64,000 nucleotides of DNA from CAWBJO01 sp963789175 (GCA_963789175.1 CAWBJO010000007.1:310001-374000), one strand, 5' to 3'. Numbered from the stretch's first letter, positions 52,395 through 62,611 are shown. Made by a program: numbers and translations. Notes: generated by a model from the sequence alone, not told the origin.

Positions 52395-53098
52395 CCGAAC
52401 GGCCGCGAAGCCCCGAGCGCCAGCTGGTCCTCAACCTGCCGCACCGGCCGGCGTTCGGCCGCGAGGACTTCCTGGTGACGGCGGCCAATGCGGGGGCTGT
52501 CGCCCTCATCGACCGCTGGCCGGAATGGCTCAATCCGGTGCTGCTGCTGGTCGGGCCGGCGGGCAGCGGGAAGACGCACCTGACCGAGGTCTGGCGAATG
52601 CGGAGCGGGGCGCGGCGCTGCGGTCCCGGCGAGCTGTCGATCGACACCATGCCGACGCTACTCGAGACGCGGGCGATCGTGGCCGAGGACATCGACGCCG
52701 GGCCGCGGGACGAACGGCTGCTTTTCCACCTCATCAACATGGTACGCGAGGCGCGGGGCTTTGCGATCCTGACGAGCCGCACCAATCCCCTCACCTGGGA
52801 GACGGCGCTCAAGGACCTCGCGTCGCGGCTCCAGGCGATGCCGATGGCCGTGCTGCACGAGCCGGACGACGACCTGTTGCGCGGACTTCTCGTCAAGCTG
52901 TTCGCCGATCGCCAGATCGCCGTGGACGAGGCGGTCATCAGCTTCATGGTGGCAAGGATGGAGCGCTCGGCCGCCGCGGCCGGCGGTCTCGTCGCCGCCA
53001 TCGACCGCCGGGCGCTCGAGGAGAAGGCGGAAGTGACACGCACCTTCGTCGCCAGGGTCCTTAACGATGAACCTTGGAAAACGGTGCCGCCTAAATGA
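52391..53098 (+). CDS. hdaA: DnaA-related regulator HdaA
   Basis: AAA+ protein related to DnaA that, with the sliding clamp, drives regulatory inactivation of DnaA in alphaproteobacteria. The N-terminal QLVLNLPH (11-18) resembles the clamp-binding motif, Walker A is GPAGSGKT (55-62) and the Walker B region reads IVAEDID. It has 235 residues and no DNA-binding domain IV, as expected. The position between perM and ppk is conserved in Hyphomicrobiales. Confidence 0.85.
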   Translation: MTERPRSPERQLVLNLPHRPAFGREDFLVTAANAGAVALIDRWPEWLNPVLLLVGPAGSGKTHLTEVWRMRSGARRCGPGELSIDTMPTLLETRAIVAEDIDAGPRDERLLFHLINMVREARGFAILTSRTNPLTWETALKDLASRLQAMPMAVLHEPDDDLLRGLLVKLFADRQIAVDEAVISFMVARMERSAAAAGGLVAAIDRRALEEKAEVTRTFVARVLNDEPWKTVPPK

Positions 53099-53112
53099 AG
53101 ACCGCTTCCGAC

Positions 53113-53130
53113 ACTTCATGGAAAGGTCAT
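53113..53130 (+). promoter_or_regulatory. Possible degenerate Pho box upstream of ppk
   Basis: Two direct heptamers, ACTTCAT and AGGTCAT, are spaced by four bases (11-base period), as in PhoB boxes of CTGTCAT repeats; they match at four and five of seven positions. The site is 29 bases before the ppk start. Phosphate control of polyphosphate kinase is plausible but this match is weak. Confidence 0.25.
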
Positions 53131-53158
53131 ATGCCGTTAATATGTCTCGGTAGGTGCC

Positions 53159-55351
53159 ATGAACATCACGCTCTCGATGCCTGAAGACGGAGCGCCCCGG
53201 GAAATCGAACTGACGAGCCCGGCGCGGTTCATCAACCGCGAGTTGTCGTGGCTCCATTTCAACATGCGGGTGCTGGAGGAGGCGCGCAATCCGCGCCATC
53301 CGCTGCTCGAGCGCCTGCGCTTCCTGTCGATCTCGGGCAACAACCTCGACGAATTCTTCATGGTGCGCGTGGCGGGCCTCGCCGGCCAGATCCGGGCCGG
53401 GCTGATCGAGCTCAGCCAGGACGGCCTCACCTCGAAGGAGCAGCTCGAACAGGTCCACCGCCTCGCCCAGGAGCTGATCAAGGAGCAGGACACGCGCTGG
53501 CTGTTGCTGCGCGGCGAGCTGGCCGAGGCGGGAATCTCGATCACGGCCGGCGACGACATCACCTCGTCCGAGCGGCAGTTCCTCGACCAGCGCTTCCTCG
53601 GCCACATCCTTCCCGTGGTGACGCCGATCGCCATCGACCCGGCGCATCCGTTCCCGTTCATACCCAACCGCGCCTTCAACATGGTGATCGAGCTCAGGCG
53701 CAAGAGCGACAAGACGGCCATGAAGGCGCTGCTGCCGATACCGCAGCAACTCGAACGCTTCATCCGCCTGCCGGCCGAGGGCCAGGCGAACATCGTGCGC
53801 TTCATCATGCTCGAGCAGATGTTGAGGCTCTACATTCCGCGGCTCTTTCCCGGCTACACGGTCGAGGGGCAGGGCATCTTCCGCATCATCCGCGACAGCG
53901 ATATCGAGATCGAGGAGGAGGCGGAAGACCTGGTGCGGGTGTTCGAGAGCGCGCTGAAGCGCCGGCGGCGCGGAAACGTCATCCGCATGGAGGTCGACGC
54001 GTCGTGTCCCGAAAACCTCGTGCGGTTCATCGCCAACGAGCTCGAAGTGTCGGCGGACGTGATCGTCGTATGCGGCGGCCTCGTCGGCTACGCGGACACC
54101 AAGCAGCTCATCATCGAGGAGCGGCCGGACCTGAAGTTCAAGCCGTTCAACGCTCGGTTCCCCGAGCGCATCCGCGACCACGCCGGCGACTGCTTCGCCG
54201 CCATCCGCCAGAAGGACATCATCGTCCACCATCCCTACGAGTCGTTCGACGTCGTCGTGCAGTTCATCCGCCAGGCCGCCAACGATCCCGACGTCGTGGC
54301 GATCAAACAGACGCTCTACCGGACGTCGCGCGACAGCCCGATCGTGGCGGCGCTGGCCAAGGCGGCCGAAGCCGGCAAGTCGGTCATGGCGCTGGTCGAG
54401 CTCAAGGCCCGGTTCGACGAGGAGGCCAACATCCAGTGGGCCCGCGACCTCGAGCGGGCCGGGGCCCAGGTGGTGTTCGGCTTCATCGAGCTCAAGACGC
54501 ACTCGAAGGTGTCGATGGTCGTGCGCCGCGAAGGCAAGGAGATGCGGAGCTACGTCCACTACGGCACCGGCAACTACCACCCCGTCACGGCCAAGATCTA
54601 CACCGACCTTTCCTTCTTCACGTGCGATCCGGCGCTGTGCCACGACGCGGCGCGGCTGTTCAACTTCGTGTCCGGCTATGCGCAGCCGGAACACCTGGAC
54701 AAGATCGCCATCTCGCCCATCAATCTCAGGGACCGGCTGGTCGGCCACATCGAGGAGGAGATCGGCCACGCCAAGGCGGGGCGGCCGGCGCAGATCTGGG
54801 CCAAGCTCAACTCGCTGGTCGATCCGGAGATGATCGATGCGCTCTACAGGGCGAGCCAGAGCGGGGTGCAGATCGACCTCGTGGTGCGCGGCATCTGCTG
54901 CCTGAGGCCGGGGACGCCGGGGCTTTCCGACAACATCCGGGTGAAGAGCATCGTCGGACGGTATCTCGAGCACAGCCGCATCATCTGCTTCGGCGCCGGC
55001 CACGGGCTGCCGCATGCGAAGGCGAAGGTCTACATTTCGTCGGCCGACTGGATGCCGCGCAACCTCCACCGCCGGGTCGAGACGCTGGTGCCGATCGAGG
55101 TGCCGACGGTGCACGAGCAGGTGCTCGACCAGATCATGGTCGCGAACCTCAAGGACAACCAGCAGAGTTGGGAGCTTCTCGGCAACGGCAGGTCGCGCCG
55201 CATCCAGCCCGGGCCCGATGACGAGCCGTTCAACGCACACGACTACTTCATGAACAATCCCTCGCTTTCGGGGCGCGGCAGCTCGCCCAAAGACAGCCTG
55301 CCGCGGCCACTGGCCAGACGTTCAGCCAAGAAAGCAGGGACGCGGAAGTGA
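53159..55351 (+). CDS. ppk: Polyphosphate kinase 1
   Basis: Polymerises inorganic polyphosphate from ATP. The 730 residues have the four-domain layout of PPK1: the N-terminal FINRELSWLHFNMRV block, the middle domain, and two phospholipase-D-like domains. The autophosphorylated histidine is predicted as His467 in YVHYGTGNYH; the second conserved histidine is in RRVET/ISSAD surroundings. Coupled by overlap (GTGA) to ppx. Confidence 0.96.
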   Translation: MNITLSMPEDGAPREIELTSPARFINRELSWLHFNMRVLEEARNPRHPLLERLRFLSISGNNLDEFFMVRVAGLAGQIRAGLIELSQDGLTSKEQLEQVHRLAQELIKEQDTRWLLLRGELAEAGISITAGDDITSSERQFLDQRFLGHILPVVTPIAIDPAHPFPFIPNRAFNMVIELRRKSDKTAMKALLPIPQQLERFIRLPAEGQANIVRFIMLEQMLRLYIPRLFPGYTVEGQGIFRIIRDSDIEIEEEAEDLVRVFESALKRRRRGNVIRMEVDASCPENLVRFIANELEVSADVIVVCGGLVGYADTKQLIIEERPDLKFKPFNARFPERIRDHAGDCFAAIRQKDIIVHHPYESFDVVVQFIRQAANDPDVVAIKQTLYRTSRDSPIVAALAKAAEAGKSVMALVELKARFDEEANIQWARDLERAGAQVVFGFIELKTHSKVSMVVRREGKEMRSYVHYGTGNYHPVTAKIYTDLSFFTCDPALCHDAARLFNFVSGYAQPEHLDKIAISPINLRDRLVGHIEEEIGHAKAGRPAQIWAKLNSLVDPEMIDALYRASQSGVQIDLVVRGICCLRPGTPGLSDNIRVKSIVGRYLEHSRIICFGAGHGLPHAKAKVYISSADWMPRNLHRRVETLVPIEVPTVHEQVLDQIMVANLKDNQQSWELLGNGRSRRIQPGPDDEPFNAHDYFMNNPSLSGRGSSPKDSLPRPLARRSAKKAGTRK

Positions 55352-56865
55352 GCGTCGACAAGCGACTGAACGTGTCCCCGCCACGCAACAAACCCGTGGC
55401 GGTCGTCGACATCGGGTCGAACTCGGTCCGGCTCGTCGTCTATGATGGCCTGCGGCGCAGCGCCTCGCCCTTGTTCAACGAAAAGCTTCTGTGCGGCCTC
55501 GGAAAGGGCGTCGCGCTCACCGGCATGCTGTCGGAGCCCGCCATGGAGCGCGCCTTGAGCGAGCTCAAGCGTTTCCGGGCCTTGTGCCGCCAGATGGGCG
55601 CCAAATCCATCTATGCGGTGGCGACCGCCGCCTCGCGCGAGGCCAAGAACGGCGCCGACTTCATCGCCCGCGCCGAAACGGCGCTCGGCACGGATATCGA
55701 CATCCTGTCGGGCCGCCAGGAAGCGCAACTCTCGGCGCTCGGGGTGATGGCCGGAATCCCGCATGCCGACGGCATCGTCGGCGACCTCGGCGGCGGCAGC
55801 CTCGAGCTCATCGACATCCACGACGGCGCCATCCGCGACGGGATCACGCTGCCCATCGGGCCGCTGCGCCTCATCGACCTGTCGGGCGGCTCGATGAAGG
55901 CGGCGCGGCGGATCGTCGACGAGGCTCTGCAGTCGACGCCGCTGACGGCCAAGCTGCGGGACCGCGACTTCTATGCCGTCGGCGGCACGTGGCGAAACCT
56001 CGGGCGGCTGCACATGGCGCAGCATCACTATCCGCTCAACGTGCTCCACCACTACCGCATGAGCCGCGAGGCGGCGCGGTCGGTCGCCGACCTCGTCTCC
56101 GGTCTCTCGCCGGCGTCGCTAAAGGACATCCGCATGGTGTCGCGAAGCCGCGCCGATACCATGCCGTTCGGCGCGCTGGTCCTCGAACGACTGCTCGACC
56201 TGTCGCGGGCCAAGGGAGTCGTGGTCTCCGTCTTCGGCCTGCGCGAGGGGCTCTTGTTCTCGAAGCTCAAGAGGGAGAAGCGGGACCAGGATGCGCTCCT
56301 CGCCGCCGCCTGGGATTTCACGCGCCGCTATGCGCGCTCCCCGCAGCACGAACTCGAGCTGTGCGACTGGACGGACGGACTCGTCCAGTCGGCCGGGATG
56401 AAGGAAACCGAGGAAGAGCGGCGCCTCAGGCATGCCGCCTGCCTCCTTGCCGATATCGGCTGGCGGGCGCATCCGGACTATCGCGGCGAGCGTTCGCTCA
56501 CCATGATCTCGCAGGCGTCGTTCGTCGGCATCGACCATCCGGGACGCATCTTCCTCGCGCTTGCGGTGTTCTACCGCTACGAAGGGCCGGACAGCGACAA
56601 CGCGCCGAAGGACCTCATCCGCCTGGTCGAGGACGACGGCCTGCAGAAGGCACGCTTCATCTCCGCCGCGCTGCGGCTCGCCTATGTGATATCGGCGGCG
56701 ATGCCCGGCCTCCTGCCCAAGATCGGCCTCAGGCAGGTCTCCGGAAAGACGCTGCTCCTGTCTCTGCCGAAGAAGCACGCCGACCTTTTGGGCGAACGCA
56801 TCGAGAAGCGGCTGAAGGAGCTCGCCGACCTCATGGGTCTCGGAGCGAAAGTGGCGGTGGGCTAG
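55348..56865 (+). CDS. ppx: Exopolyphosphatase / Ppx-GppA phosphatase
   Basis: Hydrolyses terminal phosphates from polyphosphate (or pppGpp). The actin-like fold motifs VVDIGSNSVRLVV, ATAASREAKNG and VGDLGGGSLEL are present in 505 residues, followed by an HD-like C-terminal region. A GTG start overlaps the ppk stop. Together the two genes provide synthesis and breakdown of the same polymer. Confidence 0.94.
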   Translation: MSVDKRLNVSPPRNKPVAVVDIGSNSVRLVVYDGLRRSASPLFNEKLLCGLGKGVALTGMLSEPAMERALSELKRFRALCRQMGAKSIYAVATAASREAKNGADFIARAETALGTDIDILSGRQEAQLSALGVMAGIPHADGIVGDLGGGSLELIDIHDGAIRDGITLPIGPLRLIDLSGGSMKAARRIVDEALQSTPLTAKLRDRDFYAVGGTWRNLGRLHMAQHHYPLNVLHHYRMSREAARSVADLVSGLSPASLKDIRMVSRSRADTMPFGALVLERLLDLSRAKGVVVSVFGLREGLLFSKLKREKRDQDALLAAAWDFTRRYARSPQHELELCDWTDGLVQSAGMKETEEERRLRHAACLLADIGWRAHPDYRGERSLTMISQASFVGIDHPGRIFLALAVFYRYEGPDSDNAPKDLIRLVEDDGLQKARFISAALRLAYVISAAMPGLLPKIGLRQVSGKTLLLSLPKKHADLLGERIEKRLKELADLMGLGAKVAVG

Positions 56866-56866
56866 G

Positions 56867-58051
56867 CTACTCGGCCGCCTTGACCTCACGGGCCTCGGAA
56901 CGGAAGGGCAGCAGGCGCGGCTTGCCGTTCTCGAGCACGATCGCCATTTCTCCGGCCTTGATCTTGAGCGCGACCTCGCCGAAGACCTTGCGCCGCCATC
57001 CGTTCAGTACTTGGACGTCGGCATCGTCGTCGCGGGCGATGGCTTCGAGATCGCTGGTGGCTGCGACGATGCGCGGGGCGATGCCTTCCTGCTCGCAGAC
57101 GACTTTCAGGGCGAGCTTGAGGACGTCGGATATCACGGACGCGCGCTCGGTGAGCATCGGCTCGTCACCCTCGAGCGCCGGGATGTCGGCGAGATCGGTT
57201 TCGAGGCCGGATGCCACGGCCTTCAGGATCGCGGTGCCCATGCGCGAGCCCGCATAGCCCTTGCGCAACGAGCGGAGCGACTTCAGCGCGTTGAGGTCGG
57301 CCGGCACCTGCGTGGCGATCTCGGCGATGGCGTCGTCCTTGAGGATGCGCGAGCGGGGCACGTTGCGCGCCTGGGCCTCGCGCTCGCGCCAGGCGGCGAC
57401 CGCCATCAGCACGGCGAGCTGCTTGGCGTTGCGGGGACGGAACTTGACGCGCTTCCATGCCTCTTCGGGATGAGCCTCGTAGGTGGCAGGCGAGGTCAGG
57501 ACGGCGAGCTCCTCGTCGAGCCACGGCTCGCGGCCCGACTTGTCCAGGAGCCCCCGCAGCTTCTCGTAGATCACGCGGAGGTGGGTGACGTCCGACAGCG
57601 CATAGGCCAACTGCTTGGGGGACAGCGGCCGGCGGCTCCAATCGGTGAAGCGCGACGACTTGTCGATCGCTACCTTGGCGATGCGGCGGGCAAGCGCCTC
57701 GTATCCGACCTGGTCGCCGTAGCCGCACACCATGGCGGCGACCTGGGTGTCGAAGATGGGCACGGGAATGAGCTTGGCCTTGAGCCAGATGATCTCGAGA
57801 TCCTGGCGCGCCGCATGGAAGACCTTGACGACGTTGCGGTCGGCCATCAGGTCGAAGAAAGGCTGGAGGTTGATGCCTTCGGCAAGGGGATCGATGACCG
57901 CCTCGCGCTTCGCGCCGGCGATCTGGATGAGGCAGAGCTCCGGCCAGAAGGTCTTTTCGCGCATGAACTCGGTGTCGACCGCGACATAGTCGTCGCCGGC
58001 CAGCGCCGCACACAGCTCTTTCAGACCCTCCGTGGTTGCAATGATGTCCAT
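56867..58051 (-). CDS. rnd: Ribonuclease D
   Basis: 3'-5' exoribonuclease acting in tRNA 3'-end maturation. The DEDD active-site acids appear in VAVDTEFMRE, in the HAARQDLEIIW segment and in YALSDVTHL; an HRDC domain follows (about 215-290). I chose the ATG at 58051 (394 residues) with GGGAG five bases upstream. It is convergent with ppx, one base from its stop. Confidence 0.93.
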   Translation of the reverse strand: MDIIATTEGLKELCAALAGDDYVAVDTEFMREKTFWPELCLIQIAGAKREAVIDPLAEGINLQPFFDLMADRNVVKVFHAARQDLEIIWLKAKLIPVPIFDTQVAAMVCGYGDQVGYEALARRIAKVAIDKSSRFTDWSRRPLSPKQLAYALSDVTHLRVIYEKLRGLLDKSGREPWLDEELAVLTSPATYEAHPEEAWKRVKFRPRNAKQLAVLMAVAAWREREAQARNVPRSRILKDDAIAEIATQVPADLNALKSLRSLRKGYAGSRMGTAILKAVASGLETDLADIPALEGDEPMLTERASVISDVLKLALKVVCEQEGIAPRIVAATSDLEAIARDDDADVQVLNGWRRKVFGEVALKIKAGEMAIVLENGKPRLLPFRSEAREVKAAE

Positions 58052-58082
58052 CTGCGCTCCCGAAAGCACCTCATCTGAGTCT

Positions 58083-59255
58083 TCAGGCGGGGTCAACGCT
58101 CGCCGCCGGCTTATTCCGCTGCGGGTTTATAATCAGTCTGTAGCCGGCAATCACGGCCAAAATGGCCTGGACGGCTGCCAAAAAACCGAACAGGCCGAGG
58201 CCGCCGGCCCGTTCGTAGAAAACGGAGATCGCCAGCGGACCGACCATTGCCCCTACGGAAAAAAAGAACGACAGGCCGGCCGCCACAATCACAAATTGTC
58301 CGGGGTCGGCGCGGTCGTTGGCATGGGCGGCGAGAAGGGAATAGAGCGGCAGCGACAGCGCCCCGTAGCACGCGCTGCCGATATAGATGTAGGCGGGGAG
58401 CGGCGGCGCCGTGGCGAGGAAGAGCGCGGCAAGCGCCGCGCCGCCGGATGCGATCATCAGGGCGAGACGACGATTGAGGCGGTCGGACAGCATCCCCAGG
58501 GGAAACTGGAGGAGACCGGCTCCCAGGATGGCGCAGGACAGGAACGTGGCGATCTCGCTCAGACTGAAGCCCTGGGCCCGAACGTAGAGCGGGCTGATGA
58601 GGCGGAATCCCGTATTGGTGAGGCCGATGGCCACGCATCCCATGCAGGCGATGGGCGAGATGCGCCAGATGGTGCGCGGATCGACGCGAAAGTCCTGGGG
58701 CGCGGTGGGATTGGAGCGGTCGAGAAGGGCCACGGGGATCACCGAGGCGCAGGTCAGCATGGCCATGACGATGAAGACGCCCGGATCCTCGAAGCCGAGC
58801 AGCGGCAGCAGGTATTGCGCCGTCGCGACGGAGCCCAGGTTCACGACCTGATAGAGGCTGAAGATGCGGGCGCGGTTCTCGTTGCCCGATGCGGCATTGA
58901 GCCAACTTTCCATGACGGCGTAGAGGCCGGCGAAGCAGAAGCCGGAGAGGGAACGCATAACGACCCAGAAAAGAGGGTCCGTCCACAGGGCGAAGGCCAG
59001 GGTTGAGCCGGCGACGAACGCCGCATAGGCGGCGAAGACGCGGATGTGGCCGACCTCGCGGACCAGGAAGGGGTTGACGAAACAGCCGACGATGTAGCCG
59101 GCGAAGTATCCGGTGCCGAGCAGGCCGATGGCTGCGCTCGAGAAGCCTTCATGCGCACCCCGGAGAGACAGGACCGTGGCCTGCAGCCCGTTGCCGCCGA
59201 GTAGGAAGCCGACGGCGACCAAGAGCGGTATGAGCGGGGTCACGACGCGCAGCAT
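58083..59255 (-). CDS. Major facilitator superfamily transporter
   Basis: A 390-residue membrane protein with about twelve helices in two halves. It looks like the MFS_1 group related to YcaD/UMF-type proteins: the first cytoplasmic loop is YFAGYIVGCFVNPFLVREVGH (split by the end of helix 2). No substrate can be inferred. It starts 177 bases from aspS, divergently. Confidence 0.82.
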   Translation of the reverse strand: MLRVVTPLIPLLVAVGFLLGGNGLQATVLSLRGAHEGFSSAAIGLLGTGYFAGYIVGCFVNPFLVREVGHIRVFAAYAAFVAGSTLAFALWTDPLFWVVMRSLSGFCFAGLYAVMESWLNAASGNENRARIFSLYQVVNLGSVATAQYLLPLLGFEDPGVFIVMAMLTCASVIPVALLDRSNPTAPQDFRVDPRTIWRISPIACMGCVAIGLTNTGFRLISPLYVRAQGFSLSEIATFLSCAILGAGLLQFPLGMLSDRLNRRLALMIASGGAALAALFLATAPPLPAYIYIGSACYGALSLPLYSLLAAHANDRADPGQFVIVAAGLSFFFSVGAMVGPLAISVFYERAGGLGLFGFLAAVQAILAVIAGYRLIINPQRNKPAASVDPA

Positions 59256-59432
59256 GGACCGCTCCTAGCAGGCGCGGCCCGTCCATGCCAATGGCCGCGG
59301 CCGCAGGCCTCCCATGCGGCGGTCGGTCGTTTCCATCCAGAAATCACATTCGACGCTGGATGCCGCGCGCTTGACAAAGCGCCGGCTCAATGCACTTTTC
59401 CGGCGCCATATCCTTCGAGTGCGGGCCATTCC

Positions 59433-61217
59433 ATGCATCCTTATCGCAGCCACACATGCGGACAACTGCGCGCCGGCGACATCGGCACGACGGCGAGGCT
59501 CTCGGGCTGGGTGCACCGGGTCCGGGACCATGGCGGACTGCTCTTCGTCGATCTGCGCGATCACTACGGTCTCACCCAGGTCGTCGCCGACCCGGCATCG
59601 CCGGCCTTCAAGGCGGCCGAGCGCCTGCGCTCCGAATGGGTCGTCCGTGTCGACGGCGAGGTCCGGGCCCGCCCCGCCGGGACCGAGAATCCCGAGTTGC
59701 CGACCGGCATGGTCGAAGTGTTCGCCGCGACGATCGAGCTCCTATCGGAGGCCGGCGAACTGCCGCTTCCAGTGTTCGGCGACCAGGACTATCCGGAAGA
59801 CGTGCGCCTGACCTACCGGTTCCTCGACCTGAGGCGCGAGCGCATGCACCGCAACATCATGAAGCGCGGCGCCATCATCGACTCGATCCGCCGCCGGATG
59901 CGCGACCAGGGGTTCTTCGAGTTCCAGACGCCCATCCTCACGGCGTCGTCGCCGGAAGGGGCGCGGGACTTCCTCGTGCCGTCGCGCCTGCACCCGGGCA
60001 AGTTCTATGCCCTGCCGCAGGCGCCGCAGCAGTTCAAGCAGCTGATCATGATCGCCGGCTTCGACCGCTATTTCCAGATCGCGCCTTGCTTCCGCGACGA
60101 GGACGCGAGGGCCGACCGGTCGCCAGGCGAATTCTACCAGCTCGACATCGAGATGAGCTTCGTGACGCAGGAGGACGTGTTCAGCGCCATCGAGCCGGTG
60201 CTGCGCGGCCTGTTCGAGGAGTTCGGCGACGGCAAGGCCGTGACGAAGGTGTTCCCGCGCATCCCCTATCGCGACGCCATCCGGCTCTACGGCACGGACA
60301 AGCCCGACCTGCGCAACCCGATCGAGATGAAGGACGTGACCGAGCACTTCGCCGGCTCGGGCTTCAAGGTCTTCGCCGGGATGATCGCCGCCGACCCGAA
60401 GGTGGAAGTGTGGGCGATCCCGGCGCCGAAAGGAGGGTCGCGCGCCTTTGCCGATCGGATGAACGGCTGGGCCCAGCAGCAGGGCCAGCCCGGCCTCGGC
60501 TATATCTTCTGGCGGGAGGGCGAAGCGGAGGGTGCCGGTCCGATCGCCAAGAACATCGGGCCCGAGCGCACCGAGGCGATCCGCCGGTCGCTCGATCTCA
60601 AGACCGGCGATGCCGCCTTCTTCGTCGCCGGAGAACCCTCCAAGAGCTACCGTTTCGCGGGTGAGGCGCGGACGCGGGTCGGGGAGGAGCTCGGCCTCGT
60701 CGCCAAGGACCGGTTCGCCTTCTGCTGGATCGTCGACTTCCCCATGTACGAATGGAAGGAGGAGGAGAAGAAGATCGACTTCTCCCATAATCCGTTCTCC
60801 ATGCCGCAGGGCGGATTGGAGGCGCTCGTGGGCAAGGACCCGCTCGACATCCTCGCCTACCAATACGACATCGTGTGCAACGGCATCGAGCTGTCATCCG
60901 GCGCGATCCGCAATCACAAGCCGGAAATCATGCGCAAGGCCTTCGCCATCGCCGGCTACTCGGAAGAGGACCTGCAGGAACAGTTCGGCGGCATGTACCG
61001 GGCATTCCAGTACGGCTCACCGCCACATGGCGGCATCGCTCCGGGTGTCGACCGCATCGTCATGATGCTGTGCAACGAGAACAACCTGCGCGAGGTCCAG
61101 CTCTTCCCGTTGAACCAGCAGGCCCAGGACCTGCTGCTCGGTGCGCCGTCGGAGGTCATGGCGCGCCAGCTCCGCGAGCTCCATGTCAGGCTCAACCTGC
61201 CGGAAAAAGACCGCTAG
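59433..61217 (+). CDS. aspS: Aspartyl-tRNA synthetase
   Basis: Charges tRNA with aspartate. The 594 residues have the bacterial layout: an OB-fold anticodon domain (GWVHRVRDHGGLLFVDLRD, read with a break at GG), a class II catalytic core with motif 2 (FRDEDARADRSPGEFYQLDIE in two segments), a GAD insertion, and motif 3 GVDRIVMML. Whether it also charges tRNA-Asn (non-discriminating type) cannot be decided from this window. Confidence 0.96.
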   Translation: MHPYRSHTCGQLRAGDIGTTARLSGWVHRVRDHGGLLFVDLRDHYGLTQVVADPASPAFKAAERLRSEWVVRVDGEVRARPAGTENPELPTGMVEVFAATIELLSEAGELPLPVFGDQDYPEDVRLTYRFLDLRRERMHRNIMKRGAIIDSIRRRMRDQGFFEFQTPILTASSPEGARDFLVPSRLHPGKFYALPQAPQQFKQLIMIAGFDRYFQIAPCFRDEDARADRSPGEFYQLDIEMSFVTQEDVFSAIEPVLRGLFEEFGDGKAVTKVFPRIPYRDAIRLYGTDKPDLRNPIEMKDVTEHFAGSGFKVFAGMIAADPKVEVWAIPAPKGGSRAFADRMNGWAQQQGQPGLGYIFWREGEAEGAGPIAKNIGPERTEAIRRSLDLKTGDAAFFVAGEPSKSYRFAGEARTRVGEELGLVAKDRFAFCWIVDFPMYEWKEEEKKIDFSHNPFSMPQGGLEALVGKDPLDILAYQYDIVCNGIELSSGAIRNHKPEIMRKAFAIAGYSEEDLQEQFGGMYRAFQYGSPPHGGIAPGVDRIVMMLCNENNLREVQLFPLNQQAQDLLLGAPSEVMARQLRELHVRLNLPEKDR

Positions 61218-62404
61218 TCGTTCGCCGTCACGGAGACGGGGAGCTCGGTGACGAGGGCTGCCGGGTTGCTGGTTGCCGTCCCGAAAAGTACCTTGATCGG
61301 CACCGGCTTGCCGGGCGCCGAACGGATGGTGAGCGACTTGGGATCGGTCAGGAACGTCTTCGCCGCGGCGACCATGGGCTCGACGAGATCCGGGTTGCCC
61401 ATATCGGACAGGACGAGCGCCAAAGCGGCGGTCGCATCGGCCACGAGGCTCGTCGGCTCGATCTGCTGATCGCTGGCGAGCATGGCGAGCAGCCGCCGCG
61501 TTCCCGATTGATCCTCGAAGCGGAGGACGAAGTCGGTCAGCATGAGAGGCGAAAGCAGGGGCGCCAGGGCGAACAACTGCGAGCGCGGCGCCTCCATGAA
61601 GTCACCGAGCGCCGAGGCCTGCGAACCGTCGAAGCTGCCGTTCAGCCGGAAGGTGCCGAACGACTCGATCCCGAGCACGGCGCTGAACGTTCCTGTTCGG
61701 CCGACGACGTCGCCCTTGAAGCCGAGGTCGAATACCAGATCGCCGCCCAGGAGCGACAGCACCGTGCCGGAGGGATCCGAGCGCCCGATGGCGGAGGCCG
61801 GATAGTGAATGTCGTCGATGGCGAAGTCATAGCTGAACTTGCCGACTGCCGCATCCCACTCGTGGGTCAAGCGGACCTCGCCGATGGGCAGGCTCACGCC
61901 GCCCGACGACAGAACGGACCCCGATGCGGTGAAGCGCCGTGCGAGCAGTGAGGCGGCGATGCCGTCAGGTCCCTTGGCGCGCAGGACGACCCCGGTAAGA
62001 CGGGCTTCGGGAAGGCGGACGGCGGTGCCGGACTCGCCGTCCGGGTTCGTTAGCACGATCAGGTTCGAAAGCACGATCTCGCCGATTTCGAACTGCCCGT
62101 CGGCCGGCGATGCGATCCCGGAAATCGTGAGGTTCTCGACCGATACGATCATGCCTGGGGGTGGTGACGTCGCGTCCTTGGGCTCGGTGGTGAGAGATCG
62201 CAGCGTGATGGCGCCGTCTTCGGCGGTGCGATACTTGCGGTAGGAGGGTCGCGTTCCGAGCTGGACACCCAGGGCGTCGAGCAGGGCGGTCACCACCGCA
62301 GTCTCCTTCTTCGCTGCCGAGGCCGGCGTGGGACCGAAGAGCAGAAGGCAGGTCAGCACGACCGCCGCCAACGCAGGACCGGAGAACCGGCAGAATCGAA
62401 TCAT
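61214..62404 (-). CDS. Exported protein of unknown function (396 aa)
   Basis: A signal peptide (hydrophobic stretch ending ASAA) is followed by a beta-rich, Asp/Gly/Thr-rich protein with no cysteine or obvious catalytic motif. Alternating strands such as MIVSVENLTISGI and EIVLSNLIVL give it the look of a periplasmic beta-structure, and a helical tail lies near the end. I recognise no family by eye. The ATG at 62404 is chosen because it directly precedes the signal; an upstream extension lacks one. Convergent with aspS, with overlapping stop codons. Confidence 0.7.
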   Translation of the reverse strand: MIRFCRFSGPALAAVVLTCLLLFGPTPASAAKKETAVVTALLDALGVQLGTRPSYRKYRTAEDGAITLRSLTTEPKDATSPPPGMIVSVENLTISGIASPADGQFEIGEIVLSNLIVLTNPDGESGTAVRLPEARLTGVVLRAKGPDGIAASLLARRFTASGSVLSSGGVSLPIGEVRLTHEWDAAVGKFSYDFAIDDIHYPASAIGRSDPSGTVLSLLGGDLVFDLGFKGDVVGRTGTFSAVLGIESFGTFRLNGSFDGSQASALGDFMEAPRSQLFALAPLLSPLMLTDFVLRFEDQSGTRRLLAMLASDQQIEPTSLVADATAALALVLSDMGNPDLVEPMVAAAKTFLTDPKSLTIRSAPGKPVPIKVLFGTATSNPAALVTELPVSVTAND

Positions 62405-62611
62405 GGAGTGAACCGGACAGTCGATGGAATCATCTACGCAGCGCCGCCCAATGAGGCGACATTTGCACAGGCGATTCCCCTTGTCCATCGACCTCCACTG
62501 TTGCCGAACTGCAACGTATCCCCAAATCATGGGCGGGTCCTTGAACCTTTAACCTCTTTGGATGACTCTGATTTCCAATGATGCAGCATCACATCAGCAT
62601 GGACGTGTCTC

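Noticed and set aside
52658..55240. Open frame of 860 codons on the minus strand antisense to hdaA and ppk
   Set aside because: Both plus-strand genes have complete catalytic motifs; the antisense frame is His/Asp/Arg-rich with no domain.
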